A stretch of DNA of 64,000 nucleotides. It comes from Apostichopus japonicus. Its lineage: Eukaryota > Echinodermata > Holothuroidea > Aspidochirotida > Stichopodidae. The stretch lies in contig NC_092569.1 in NCBI RefSeq assembly GCF_037975245.1, positions 3,051,001 to 3,115,000 on the forward strand, in the 5' to 3' direction. A program made the position numbers and the translations under genes. Below the pieces are notes generated by a model. It ran no database searches and had not been told where the DNA came from. It saw only the letters and a program-made list of their open reading frames with translations. The first letter of the stretch is position 1. Each line of letters begins with the position of its first letter. Positions 51,371 to 64,000 of this stretch are shown here, piece by piece.

Positions 51371-51613
51371 TTCATTTAAATTTGATATGAAATGGCCTCG
51401 AGATATGGTTATTAAAATTCATTTTTCCACTAAAATCAAATTGGCCATTTTGGGTCACAAATGAAAGTTCTCAAATCTCTCTCAGAATACGTAGAAGGTA
51501 CTCCCAGCACCCAGTTGACGCTTCTCTCGAGTCAAAAGTGAAATTCGACGAAGTGTGAGTCATTTAAATACGATATGAATGACGTCGAAATATGGTTATT
51601 AAATTTCATTTTT
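51371..51613 (+). repeat. Short-form satellite 2 border unit lacking about 137 bp
   Basis: This follows the satellite 2 unit (TCATTTAAAT..GATATGAAATG..CTCGAGATATGG..TTTTTCCAC) but goes from CCACTAAAATCA directly to AAATTGGCCATTTTGGG. The spacing between CCAC landmarks (51,427 to 51,614) is 187 bp instead of 324. The absent part is AAGTGTTTATAC..GCCTTATG, which includes the palindrome cluster of the full unit. Confidence 0.8.
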
Positions 51614-54600
51614 CCACCAAAATATAAGTGTTTATACAACTCTTGTCACCTGGAAAGGAATCCAAAGGGCGCCACACACCACAGGAACAATTTTGGGAAG
51701 AATTAAAAAATTCGCGATTTGGCCAAAATCGGACAAAATCATAAGGGTATAGCCTTATGAAATTGGCCATTTTAGGCCAAAAATGAAAGTTCTCAAATCT
51801 CTCCCAGAATACGTAGAAGGGACTCCCAGCACCCAGTAGGCGCTTCTGTCGGGTCAAAAGTGGCATTCGGCAAAGTTTTTGTCATTTAAATTTTTTATTA
51901 ATTTTATTAATATAATATTTATTCATATAAATTTTATTAAATTTCATTTTTCCACCAAAATATAAGTGTTTATACTATTCTTGTCACCTGGAAAGGAATC
52001 CAAAGGACGCCACACACCACAGGAACAATTTTGGGAAGAATTAAAAAATTCGCGATTTTGGCCAAAATCGGACAAAATCTTAAGGGTATAGCCTTATGAA
52101 ATTGGCCATTTTAGGCCAAAAATGAAAGTTCTCAAATCTCTCCCAGAATACGTAGAAGGGACTCCCAGCACCCAGTAGGCGCTTCTGTCGGGTCAAAAGT
52201 GGCATTCGGCAAAGTTTTTGTCATTTAAATTTTTTATTAATTTTATTAATATAATATTTATTAATATAAATTTTATTAAATTTCATTTTTCCACCAAAAT
52301 ATAAGTGTTTATACTATTCTTGTCACCTGGAAAGGAATCCAAAGGACGCCACACACCACAGGAACAATTTTGGGAAGAATTAAAAAATTCGCGATTTTGG
52401 CCAAAATCGGACAAAATCATAAGGGTATAGCCTTATGAAATTGGCCATTTTAGGCCAAAAATGAAAGTTCTCAAATCTCTCCCAGAATACGTAGAAGGGA
52501 CTCCCAGCACCCAGTAGGCGCTTCTGTCGGGTCAAAAGTGGCATCCGATTAAGTTTGAGTCATTTAAATACGATATGAAATGACGTCGAGATATGGTTAT
52601 TAAATTTCATTTTTCCACCAAAATATAAGTGTTTATACTATTCTTGTCACCTGGAAAGGAATCCAAAGGACGCCATACACCACAGGAACAATTTTGGGAA
52701 GAATTAAAAAATTCGCGATTTTGGCCAAAATCGGACAAAATCATAAGGGTATAGCCTTATGAAATTGACCATTTTGGGCCAAAAGAGAAAGTTCTCAAAT
52801 CTCTCCCAAAATACATAGAAGGGACTCTCAGCACCCAGTAGGCGCTTCTGTCGGGTCAAAAGTGGCATCCGATTAAGTTTGAGTCATTTAAATACGATAT
52901 GAAATGACGTCGAGATATGGTTATTAAATTTCATTTTTCCACCAAAATATAAGTGTTTATACTATTCTTGTCACCTGGAAAGGAATCCAAAGGACGCCAC
53001 ACACCACAGGAACAATTTTGGGAAGAATTAAAAAATTCGCGATTTTGGCCAAAATCGGACAAAATCATAAGGGTATAGCCTTATGAAATTGGCCATTTTT
53101 GGCCAAAATGAAAGTTCTCAAATCTCTCCCAGAATACATAGAAGGGACTCTCAGCACCCAGTAGGCGCTTCTGTCGGGTCAAAAGTGGCATCCGATTAAG
53201 TTTGAGTCATTTAAATACGATATGAAATGACGTCGAGATATGGTTATTAAATTTCATTTTTCCACCAAAATATAAGTGTTTATACTATTCTTGTCACCTG
53301 GAAAGGAATCCAAAGGACGCCACACACCACAGGAACAATTTTGGGAAGAATTAAAAAATTCGCGATTTTGGCCAAAATCGGACAAAATCATAAGGGTATA
53401 GCCTTATGAAATTGGCCATTTTGGGCCAAAAATGAAAGTTCTCAAATCTCTCCCAGAATACATAGAAGGGACTCCCAGCACCCAGTAGGCGCTTCTGTCG
53501 GGTCAAAAGTGGCATTCGGCAAAGTTTTTGTCATTTAAATTTTTTATTAATTTTATTAATATAATATTTATTAATATAAATTTTATTAAATTTCATTTTT
53601 CCACCAAAATATAAGTGTTCATACTATTCTTGTCACCTGGAAAGGAATCCAAAGGACGCCACACACCACAGGTACAATTTGGGGAAGAATCAATAAAGTC
53701 ACGATTTTGGCCAAAATCGGACAAAATCATAAGGGTATAGCCTTATGAAATTGGCCATTTTGGGCCAAAAATGAAAGTTCTCAAATCTCTCTCAGAATAC
53801 ATAGAAGGGACTCTCAGCACCCAGTAGGCGCTTCTGTCGGGTCAAAAGTGGCATCCGATTAAGTTTGAGTCATTTAAATACGATATGAAATGACGTCGAG
53901 ATATGGTTATTAAATTTCATTTTTCCACCAAAATATAAGTGTTTATACTATTCTTGTCACCTGGAAAGGAATCCAAAGGACGCCACACACCACAGGAACA
54001 ATTTTGGGAAGAATTAAAAAATTCGCGATTTTGGCCAAAATCGGACAAAATCATAAGGGTATAGCCTTATGAAATTGGCCATTTTTGGCCAAAATGACAG
54101 TTCTCAAATCTCTCCCAGAATACATAGAAGGGACTCTCAGCACCCAGTAGGCGCTTCTGTCGGGTCAAAAGTGGCATTCGGCAAAGTTTTTGTCATTTAA
54201 ATTTTTTATTAATTTTATTAATATAATATTTATTAAATTTCATTTTTCCACCAAAATATAAGTGTTTATACTATTCTTGTCACCTGGAAAGGAATCCAAA
54301 GGACGCCACACACCACAGGTACAATTTGGGGAAGAATTAATAAAGTCACGATTTTGGCCAAAATCGGACAAAATCATAAGGGTATAGCCTTATGAAATTG
54401 GCCATTTTGGGCCAAAAATGAAAGTTCTCAAATCTCTCCCAGAATACGTAGAAGGGACTCCCAGCACCCAGTAGGCGCTTCTGTCGGGTCAAAAGTGGCA
54501 TTCGGCGAAGTTTTTGTCATTTAAATTTTTTATTAATTTTATTAATATAATATTTATTAATATAAATTTTATTAAATTTCATTTTTCCACCAAAATATAC

Positions 54601-57600
54601 TATTTTGTACTATTCTTGTCACCTGGAAAGGAATCCAAAGGACGCCACACACCACAGGTACAATTTGGGGAAGAATTAATAAAGTCACGATTTTTGCCAA
54701 AATCGGACAAAATCATAAGGGTATAGCCTTATGAAATTGGCCATTTTGGGCCAAAAATGAAAGTTCTCAAATATCTCCCAGAATACATAGAAGGGACTCT
54801 CAGCACCCAGTAGGCGCTTCTGTCGGGTCAAAAGTGGCATCCGATTAAGTTTGAGTCATTTAAATACGATATGAAATGACGTCGAGATATGGTTATTAAA
54901 TTTCATTTTTCCACAAAATATAAGTGTTTATACTATTCTTGTCACCTGGAAAGGAATCCAAAGGACGCCACACACCACAGGAACACTTTTGGGAAGAATT
55001 AAAAAATTCGCGATTTTGGCCAAAATCGGACAAAATCATAAGGGTATAGCCTTATGAAATTGGCCATTTTGGGCCAAAAATGAAAGTTCTCAAATCTCTC
55101 CCAGAATACATAGAAGGGACTCCCAGCACCCAGTAGGCGCTTCTGTCGGGTCAAAAGTGGCATTCGGCAAAGTTTTTGTCATTTAAATTTTTTATTAATT
55201 TTATTAATATAATATTTATTAATATAAATTTTATTAAATTTCATTTTTCCACCAAAATATAAGTGTTTATACTATTCTTGTCACCTGGAAAGGAATCCAA
55301 AGGACACCACACACCACAGGTACAATTTGGGGAAGAATCAATAAAGTCACGATTTTGGCCAAAATCGGACAAAATCATAAGAGTATAGCCTTATGAAATT
55401 GGCCATTTTTGGCCAAAAATGAAAGTTCTCAAATCTCTCCCAGAATACATAGAAGGGACTCTCAGCACCCAGTAGGCGCTTCTGTCGGGTCAAAAGTGGC
55501 ATCCGATTAAGTTTGAGTCATTTAAATACGATATGAAATGACGTCGAGATATGGTTATTAAATTTCATTTTTCCACCAAAATATAAGTGTTTATACTATT
55601 CTTGTCACCTGGAAAGGAATCCAAAGGACGCCACACACCACAGGAACAATTTTGGGAAGAATTAAAAAATTCGCGATTTTGGCCAAAATCGGACAAAATC
55701 ATAAGGGTATAGCCTTATGAAATTGACCATTTTGGGCCAAAAGAGAAAGTTCTCAAATCTCTCCCAAAATACATAGAAGGGACTCTCAGCACCCAGTAGG
55801 CGCTTCTGTCGGGTCAAAAGTGGCATCCGATTAAGTTTGAGTCATTTAAATACGATATGAAATGACGTCGAGATATGGTTATTAAATTTCATTTTTCCAC
55901 CAAAATATAAGTGTTTATACTATTCTTGTCACCTGGAAAGGAATCCAAAGGACGCCACACACCACAGGTACAATTTGGGGAAGAATTAATTAAGTCACGA
56001 TTTTGGCCAAAATCGGACAAAATCATTAGCGTATAGCCTTATGAAATTGGCCATTTTGGGCCAAAAATGAAAGTTCTCAAATATCTCCCAGAATACATAG
56101 AAGGGACTCTCAGCACCCAGTAGGCGCTTCTGTCGGGTCAAACGTGGCATCCGATTAAGTTTGAGTCATTTAAATACGATATGAAATGACGTCGAGATAT
56201 GGTTATTAAATTTCATTTTTCCACCAAAATATAAGTGTTTATACTATTCTTGTCACCTGGAAAGGAATCCAAAGGACGCCACACACCACAGGAACAATTT
56301 TGGGAAGAATTAAAAAATTCGCGATTTTGGCCAAAATCGGACAAAATCATAAGGGTATAGCCTTATGAAATTGGCCATTTTGGGCCAAAAATGAAAGTTC
56401 TCAAATCTCTCCCAGAATACGTAGAAGGGACTCCCAGCACCCAGTAGGCGCTTCTGTCGGGTCAAAAGTGGCATTCGGCGAAGTTTTTGTCATTTAAGTT
56501 TTTTATTAATTTTATTAATATAATATTTATTAATATAAATTTTATTAAATTTCATTTTTCCACCAAAATATAAGTGTTTATACTATTCTTGTCACCTGGA
56601 AAGGAATCCAAAGGACGCCACACACCACAGGTACAATTTGGGGAAGAATTAATAAAGTCACGATTTTGGCCAAAATCGGACAAAATCATAAGGGTATAGC
56701 CTTATGAAATTGGCCATTTTGGGCCAAAAATGAAAGTTCTCAAATATCTCCCAGAATACATAGAAGGGACTCTCAGCACCCAGTAGGCGCTTCTGTCGGG
56801 TCAAAAGTGGCATCCGATTAAGTTTGAGTCATTTAAATACGATATGAAATGACGTCGAGATATGGTTATTAAATTTCATTTTTCCACCAAAATATAAGTG
56901 TTTATACTATTCTTGTCACCTGGAAAGGAATCCAAAGGACGCCACACACCACAGGTACAATTTGGGGAAGATTTAATAAAGTCACGATTTTGGCCAAAAT
57001 CGGACAAAATCATAAGGGTATAGCCTTATGAAATTGACCATTTTGGGCCAAAAGAGAAAGTTCTCAAATCTCTCCCAAAATACATAGAAGGGACTCTCAG
57101 CACCCAGTAGGCGCTTCTGTCGGGTCAAAAGTGGCATCCGATTAAGTTTGAGTCATTTAAATACGATATGAAATGACGTCGAGATATGGTTATTAAATTT
57201 CATTTTTCCACCAAAATATAAGTGTTTATACTATTCTTGTCACCTGGAAAGGAATCCAAAGGACGCCACACACCACAGGTACAATTTGGGGAAGATTTAA
57301 TAAAGTCACGATTTTGGCCAAAATCGGACAAAATCATAAGGGTATAGCCTTATGAAATTGACCATTTTGGGCCAAAAGAGAAAGTTCTCAAATCTCTCCC
57401 AAAATACATAGAAGGGACTCTCAGCACCCAGTAGGCGCTTCTGTCGGGTCAAAAGTGGCATCCGATTAAGTTTGAGTCATTTAAATACGATATGAAATGA
57501 CGTCGAGATATGGTTATTAAATTTCATTTTTCCACCAAAATATAAGTGTTTATACTATTCTTGTCACCTGGAAAGGAATCCAAAGGACGCCACACACCAC

Positions 57601-60600
57601 AGGTACAATTTGGGGAAGAATTAATTAAGTCACGATTTTGGCCAAAATCGGACAAAATCATTAGCGTATAGCCTTATGAAATTGGCCATTTTGGGCCAAA
57701 AATGAAAGTTCTCAAATATCTCCCAGAATACATAGAAGGGACTCTCAGCACCCAGTAGGCGCTTCTGTCGGGTCAAAAGTGGCATCCGATTAAGTTTGAG
57801 TCATTTAAATACGATATGAAATGACGTCGAGATATGGTTATTAAATTTCATTTTTCCACCAAAATATAAGTGTTTATACTATTCTTGTCACCTGGAAAGG
57901 AATCCAAAGGACGCCACACACCACAGGAACAATTTTGGGAAGAATTAAAAAATTCGCGATTTTGGCCAAAATCGGACAAAATCATAAGGGTATAGCCTTA
58001 TGAAATTGGCCATTTTGGGCCAAAAATGAAAGTTCTCAAATCTCTCCCAGAATACGTAGAAGGGACTCCCAGCACCCAGTAGGCGCTTCTGTCGGGTCAA
58101 AAGTGGCATTCGGCGAAGTTTTTGTCATTTAAGTTTTTTATTAATTTTATTAATATAATATTTATTAATATAAATTTTATTAAATTTCATTTTTCCACCA
58201 AAATATAAGTGTTTATACTATTCTTGTCACCTGGAAAGGAATCCAAAGGACGCCACACACCACAGGTACAATTTGGGGAAGAATTAATAAAGTCACGATT
58301 TTGGCCAAAATCGGACAAAATCATAAGGGTATAGCCTTATGAAATTGGCCATTTTGGGCCAAAAATGAAAGTTCTCAAATATCTCCCAGAATACATAGAA
58401 GGGACTCTCAGCACCCAGTAGGCGCTTCTGTCGGGTCAAAAGTGGCATCCGATTAAGTTTGAGTCATTTAAATACGATATGAAATGACGTCGAGATATGG
58501 TTATTAAATTTCATTTTTCCACCAAAATATAAGTGTTTATACTATTCTTGTCACCTGGAAAGGAATCCAAAGGACGCCACACACCACAGGTACAATTTGG
58601 GGAAGATTTAATAAAGTCACGATTTTGGCCAAAATCGGACAAAATCATAAGGGTATAGCCTTATGAAATTGGCCATTTTGTGCCAAAAATGAAAGTTCTC
58701 AAATCTCTCCCAGAATACGTAGAAGGGACTCCCAGCACCCAGTAGGCGCTTCTGTCGGGTCAAAAGTGGCATTCGGCGAAGTTTTTGTCATTTAAATTTT
58801 TTATTAATTTTATTAATATAATATTTATTAATATAAATTTTATTAAATTTCATTTTTCCACCAAAATATACTATTTTGTACTATTCTTGTCACCTGGAAA
58901 GGAATCCAAAGGACGCCACACACCACAGGTACAATTTGGGGAAGATTTTATAAAGTCACGATTTTGGCCAAAATCGGACAAAATCATAAGGGTATAGCCT
59001 TATGAAATTGGCCATTTTGGGCCAAAAATGAAAGTTCTCAAATCTCTCCCAGAATACATAGAAGGGACTCCCAGCACCCAGTAGGCGCTTCTGTCGGGTC
59101 AAAAGTGGCATTCGGCAAAGTTTTTGTCATTTAAAGTTTTTATTAATTTTATTAATATAATATTTATTAATATAAATTTTATTAAATTTCATTTTTCCAC
59201 CAAAATATAAGTGTTTATACTATTCTTGTCACCTGGAAAGGAATCCAAAGGACGCCACACACCACAGGTACAATTTGGGGAAGATTTAATAAAGTCACGA
59301 TTTTGGCCAAAATCGGACAAAATCATAAGGGTATAGCCTTATGAAATTGGCCATTTTGGGCCAAAAATGAAAGTTCTCAAATCTCTAACAGAATACATAG
59401 AAGGGACTCCCAGCACCCAGTAGGCGCTTCTGTCGGGTCAAAAGTGGCATCCGATTAAGTTTGAGTCATTTAAATACGATATGAAATGACGTCGAGATAT
59501 GGTTATTAAATTTCATTTTTCCACCAAAATATAAGTGTTTATACTATTCTTGTCACCTGGAAAGGAATCCAAAGGACGCCACACACCACAGGAACAATTT
59601 TGGGAAGAATTAAAAAATTCGCGATTTTGGCCAAAATCGGACAAAATCATAAGGGTATAGCCTTATGAAATTGACCATTTTGGGCCAAAAGAGAAAGTTC
59701 TCAAATCTCTCCCAAAATACATAGAAGGGACTCTCAGCACCCAGTAGGCGCTTCTGTCGGGTCAAAAGTGGCATCCGATTAAGTTTGAGTCATTTAAATA
59801 CGATATGAAATGACGTCGAGATATGGTTATTAAATTTCATTTTTCCACCAAAATATAAGTGTTTATACTATTCTTGTCACCTGGAAAGGAATCCAAAGGA
59901 CGCCACACACCACAGGAACAATTTTGGGAAGAATTAAAAAATTCGCGATTTTGGCCAAAATCGGACAAAATCATAAGGGTATAGCCTTATGAAATTGGCC
60001 ATTTTTGGCCAAAATGAAAGTTCTCAAATCTCTCCCAGAATACATAGAAGGGACTCTCAGCACCCAGTAGGCGCTTCTGTCGGGTCAAAAGTGGCATCCG
60101 ATTAAGTTTGAGTCATTTAAATACGATATGAAATGACGTCGAGATATGGTTATTAAATTTCATTTTTCCACCAAAATATAAGTGTTTATACTATTCTTGT
60201 CACCTGGAAAGGAATCCAAAGGACGCCACACACCACAGGAACAATTTTGGGAAGAATTAAAAAATTCGCGATTTTGGCCAAAATCGGACAAAATCATAAG
60301 GGATTTATGAAATTATGAATTTGGCCTTATGAAATTGGCCATTTTGGGCCAAAAATGAAAGTTCTCAAATCTCTCCCAGAATACGTAGAAGGGACTCCCA
60401 GCACCCAGTAGGCGCTTCTGTCGGGTCAAAAGTGGCATTCGGCGAAGTTTTTGTCATTTAAATTTTTTATTAATTTTATTAATATAATATTTATTAATAT
60501 AAATTTTATTAAATTTCATTTTTCCACCAAAATATACTATTTTGTACTATTCTTGTCACCTGGAAAGGAATCCAAAGGACGCCACACACCACAGGTACAA

Positions 60601-63600
60601 TTTGGGGAAGAATTAATAAAGTCACGATTTTGGCCAAAATCGGACAAAATCATAAGGGTATAGCCTTATGAAATTGGCCATTTTGGGCCAAAAATGAAAG
60701 TTCTCAAATATCTCCCAGAATACATAGAAGGGACTCTCAGCACCCAGTAGGCGCTTCTGTCGGGTCAAAAGTGGCATCCGATTAAGTTTGAGTCATTTAA
60801 ATACGATATGAAATGACGTCGAGATATGGTTATTAAATTTCATTTTTCCACCAAAATATAAGTGTTTATACTATTCTTGTCACCTGGAAAGGAATCCAAA
60901 GGACGCCACACACCACAGGAACAATTTTGGGAAGAATTAAAAAATTCGCGATTTTGGCCAAAATCGGACAAAATCATAAGGGTATAGCCTTATGAAATTG
61001 ACCATTTTGGGCCAAAAGAGAAAGTTCTCAAATCTCTCCCAAAATACATAGAAGGGACTCTCAGCACCCAGTAGGCGCTTCTGTCGGGTCAAAAGTGGCA
61101 TCCGATTAAGTTTGAGTCATTTAAATACGATATGAAATGACGTCGAGATATGGTTATTAAATTTCATTTTTCCACCAAAATATAAGTGTTTATACTATTC
61201 TTGTCACCTGGAAAGGAATCCAAATGACGCCACACACCACAGGAACAATTTTGGGAAGAATTAAAAAATTCGCGATTTTGGCCAAAATCGGACAAAATCA
61301 TAAGGGTATAGCCTTATGAAATTGGCCATTTTGGGCCAAAAATGAAAGTTCTCAAATCTCTCCCAGAATACATAGAAGGGACTCCTTGCACCCAGCAGGC
61401 GCTTCTGTCGGGTCAAAAGTGGCATTCGGCAAAGTTTTTGTCATTTAAATTTTTTATTAATTTTATTAATATAATATTTATTAATATAAATTTTATTAAA
61501 TTTCATTTTCACCAAAATATAAGTGTTTATACTATTCTTGTCACCTGGAAAGGAATCCAAAGGACGCCACACACCACAGGTACAATTTGGGGAAGAATTA
61601 ATAAAGTCACGATTTTGGCCAAAATCGGACAAAATCATAAGGGTATAGCCTTATGAAATTGGCCATTTTGGGCCAAAAATGAAAGTTCTCAAATATCTCC
61701 CAGAATACATAGAAGGGACTCTCAGCACCCAGTAGGCGCTTCTGTCGGGTCAAAAGTGGCATCCGATTAAGTTTGAGTCATTTAAATACGATATGAAATG
61801 ACGTCGAGATATGGTTATTAAATTTCATTTTTCCACCAAAATATAAGTGTTTATACTATTCTTGTCACCTGGAAAGGAATCCAAAGGACGCCACACACCA
61901 CAGGAACAATTTTGGGAAGAATTAAAAAATTCGCGATTTTGGCCAAAATCGGACAAAATCATAAGGGTATAGCCTTATGAAATTGACCATTTTGGGCCAA
62001 AAGAGAAAGTTCTCAAATCTCTCCCAAAATACATAGAAGGGACTCTCAGCACCCAGTAGGCGCTTCTGTCGGGTCAAAAGTGGCATCCGATTAAGTTTGA
62101 GTCATTTAAATACGATATGAAATGACGTCGAGATATGGTTATTAAATTTCATTCTTCCACCAAAATATAAGTGTTTATACTATTCTTGTCACCTGGAAAG
62201 GAATCCAAAGGACGCCACACACCACAGGTACAATTTGGGGAAGAATTAATTAAGTCACGATTTTGGCCAAAATCGGACAAAATCATAAGGGTATAGCCTT
62301 ATGAAATTGGCCATTTTGGGCCAAAAATGAAAGTTCTCAAATCTCTCCCAGAATACGTAGAAGGGACTCCCAGCACCCAGTAGGCGCTTCTGTCGGGTCA
62401 AAAGTGGCATTCGGCGAAGTTTTTGTCATTTAAATTTTTTATTAATTTTATTAATATAATATTTATTAATATAAATTTTATTAAATTTCATTTTTCCACC
62501 AAAATATAAGTGTTTGTACTATTCTTGTCACCTGGAAAGGAATCCAAAGGACGCCACACACCACAGGTACAATTTGGGGAAGATTTAATAAAGTCACGAT
62601 TTTGGCCAAAATCGGACAAAATCATAAGGGTATAGCCTTATGAAATTGGCCATTTTGGGCCAAAAATGAAAGTTCTCAAATATCTCCCAGAATACATAGA
62701 AGGGACTCTCAGCACCCAGTAGGCGCTTCTGTCGGGTCAAAAGTGGCATCCGATTAAGTTTGAGTCATTTAAATACGATATGAAATGACGTCGAGATATG
62801 GTTATTAAATTTCATTTTTCCACCAAAATATAAGTGTTTATACTATTCTTGTCACCTGGAAAGGAATCCAAAGGACGCCACACACCACAGGAACAATTTT
62901 GGGAAGAATTAAAAAATTCGCGATTTTGGCCAAAATCGGACAAAATCATAAGGGTATAGCCTTATGAAATTGACCATTTTGGGCCAAAAGAGAAAGTTCT
63001 CAAATCTCTCCCAAGATACATAGAAGGGACTCTCAGCACCCAGTAGGCGCTTCTGTCGGGTCAAAAGTGGCATCCGATTAAGTTTGAGTCATTTAAATAC
63101 GATATGAAATGACGTCGAGATATGGTTATTAAATTTCATTTTTCCACCAAAATATAAGTGTTTATACTATTCTTGTCACCTGGAAAGGAATCCAAAGGAC
63201 GCCACACACCACAGGAACAATTTTGGGAAGAATTAAAAAATTCGCGATTTTGGCCAAAATCGGACAAAATCATAAGGGTATAGCCTTATGAAATTGGCCA
63301 TTTTGGGCCAAAAAAGAAAGTTCTCAAATCTCTCCCAGAATACATAGAAGGGATATCCAGCACCCAGCAGGCGCTTCTGTCGGGTCAAAAGTGGCATTCG
63401 GCAAAGTTTTTGTCATTTAAATTTTTTATTAATTTTATTAATATAATATTTATTAATATAAATTTTATTAAATTTCATTTTTCCACCAAAATATAAGTGT
63501 TTATACTATTCTTGTCACCTGGAAAGGAATCCAAAGGACGCCACACACCACAGGAACAATTTTGGGAAGAATTAAAAAATTCGCGATTTTGACCAAAATC

Positions 63601-64000
63601 GGACAAAATCATAAGGGTATAGCCTTATGAAATTGGCCATTTTGGGCCAAAAATGAAAGTTCTCAAATATCTCCCAGAATACATAGAAGGGACTCTCAGC
63701 ACCCAGTAGGCGCTTCTGTCGGGTCAAAAGTGGCATCCGATTAAGTTTGAGTCATTTAAATACGATATGAAATGACGTCGAGATATGGTTATTAAATTTC
63801 ATTTTTCCACAAAATATAAGTGTTTATACTATTCTTGTCACCTGGAAAGGAATCCAAAGGACGCCACACACCACAGGTACAATTTGGGGAAGATTTAATA
63901 AAGTCACGATTTTGGCCAAAATCGGACAAAATCATAAGGGTATAGCCTTATGAAATTGGCCATTTTGGGCCAAAAATGAAAGTTCTCAAATCTCTCCCAG
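51614..64000 (+). repeat. Satellite 2 array (324/339-bp unit, about 37 copies)
   Basis: A head-to-tail array that runs off the right edge. Two classes differ at the junction. Class S (about 324 bp) has CATCCGATTAAG and a TGACGTCGAGATATGG segment. Class L (about 339 bp) has CATTCGGC followed by a stretch of about 50 bp of almost pure A/T. A second polymorphic block is AACAATTTTGGGAAG..TTCGCG against TACAATTTGGGGAAG..GTCACG, and a third is GGCCATTTTGGGCCAAAAATG against GACCATTTTGGGCCAAAAGAG. The blocks are combined in different ways, showing exchange between copies. My reading of class order is irregular on the left and SSL, SSL, SSL (about 987 bp per trimer) from about 60.5 kb to the end. Frames of 65-104 codons inside are repetition by-products. 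Confidence 0.97.
52392..52458. repeat. Palindrome cluster in the satellite 2 unit (example copy)
   Basis: Three inverted repeats occur in 67 bp: CGATTTTGGCCAAAATCG (52,392-52,409, perfect 18 bp); TCATAAGG-gtatag-CCTTATGA (52,417-52,438, 8-bp stem); and TTGGCC..GGCCAA (52,441-52,458). The first two are kept in nearly all copies of both classes. Confidence 0.8.

Noticed and set aside
54514-61656. Recurrent 65-104 codon ORFs in satellite 2 (F/I/N-rich start, then a W-R-P-L segment on the minus strand)
   Set aside because: They arise from the A/T-only junction stretch and the repeated unit, with no independent evidence of translation.
1-64000. Hammerhead ribozyme in the satellites
   Set aside because: The conserved CTGATGA and GAAA core was not found in either unit.

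Overview
The window is eukaryotic and almost certainly from an invertebrate animal. It has long head-to-tail satellite arrays, a spliced BTB-BACK-Kelch gene with GT/AG introns and a long AT-rich 3' region, a hAT-type MITE and a probable Helentron-type insertion. TAGGCCTA-rich non-coding DNA and the repeat style fit a marine deuterostome such as an echinoderm, but nothing in the window fixes the species.

Layout. (1) About 1-35,229 is one satellite array (satellite 1) of roughly 74 copies of a 451-456 bp unit, all in one orientation, and it runs off the left edge. It is interrupted once, at about 13,948-15,764, by a 1.8 kb insertion. The insertion has an 11-bp inverted repeat at its 5' end, the matching arm just inside its 3' end, a terminal hairpin and no target duplication, which is the arrangement known from Helentron-related elements. 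(2) The right edge of satellite 1 decays into two copies of a 57-59 bp unit. After an 891-bp hAT-type MITE (35,304-36,194, perfect 8-bp target duplication) the same 57-bp unit forms its own minisatellite (36,287-37,355). The satellite unit contains two degenerate copies of this 57-mer, so the array and the minisatellite share ancestry. (3) About 37.4-50.7 kb is single-copy DNA with one convincing gene, a tandem-BTB/BACK/Kelch protein (41,002-44,009, two coding exons, 850 residues) with an MGCCQSC N-terminus predicted to be N-myristoylated and palmitoylated. It is preceded by at least one non-coding exon and followed by a probable 3' UTR of about 1.5-1.9 kb. (4) At 50.77-51.31 kb lie two old, inverted, diverged relatives of the next array, then a short-form unit. 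From 51,614 to the right edge runs satellite 2, about 37 copies of a 324/339-bp unit in two junction classes.

The gene is therefore a single-copy island of about 14-16 kb between two unrelated satellites, each running beyond the window. The many 60-150 residue ORFs inside the arrays are by-products of repetition; I do not call them genes. The most unusual points are the Helentron-like insertion with its visible empty site, the build-up of satellite 1 from a minisatellite, an RFX X-box-like palindrome in the satellite 1 units, and the lipid-anchor motif on a double-BTB Kelch protein.
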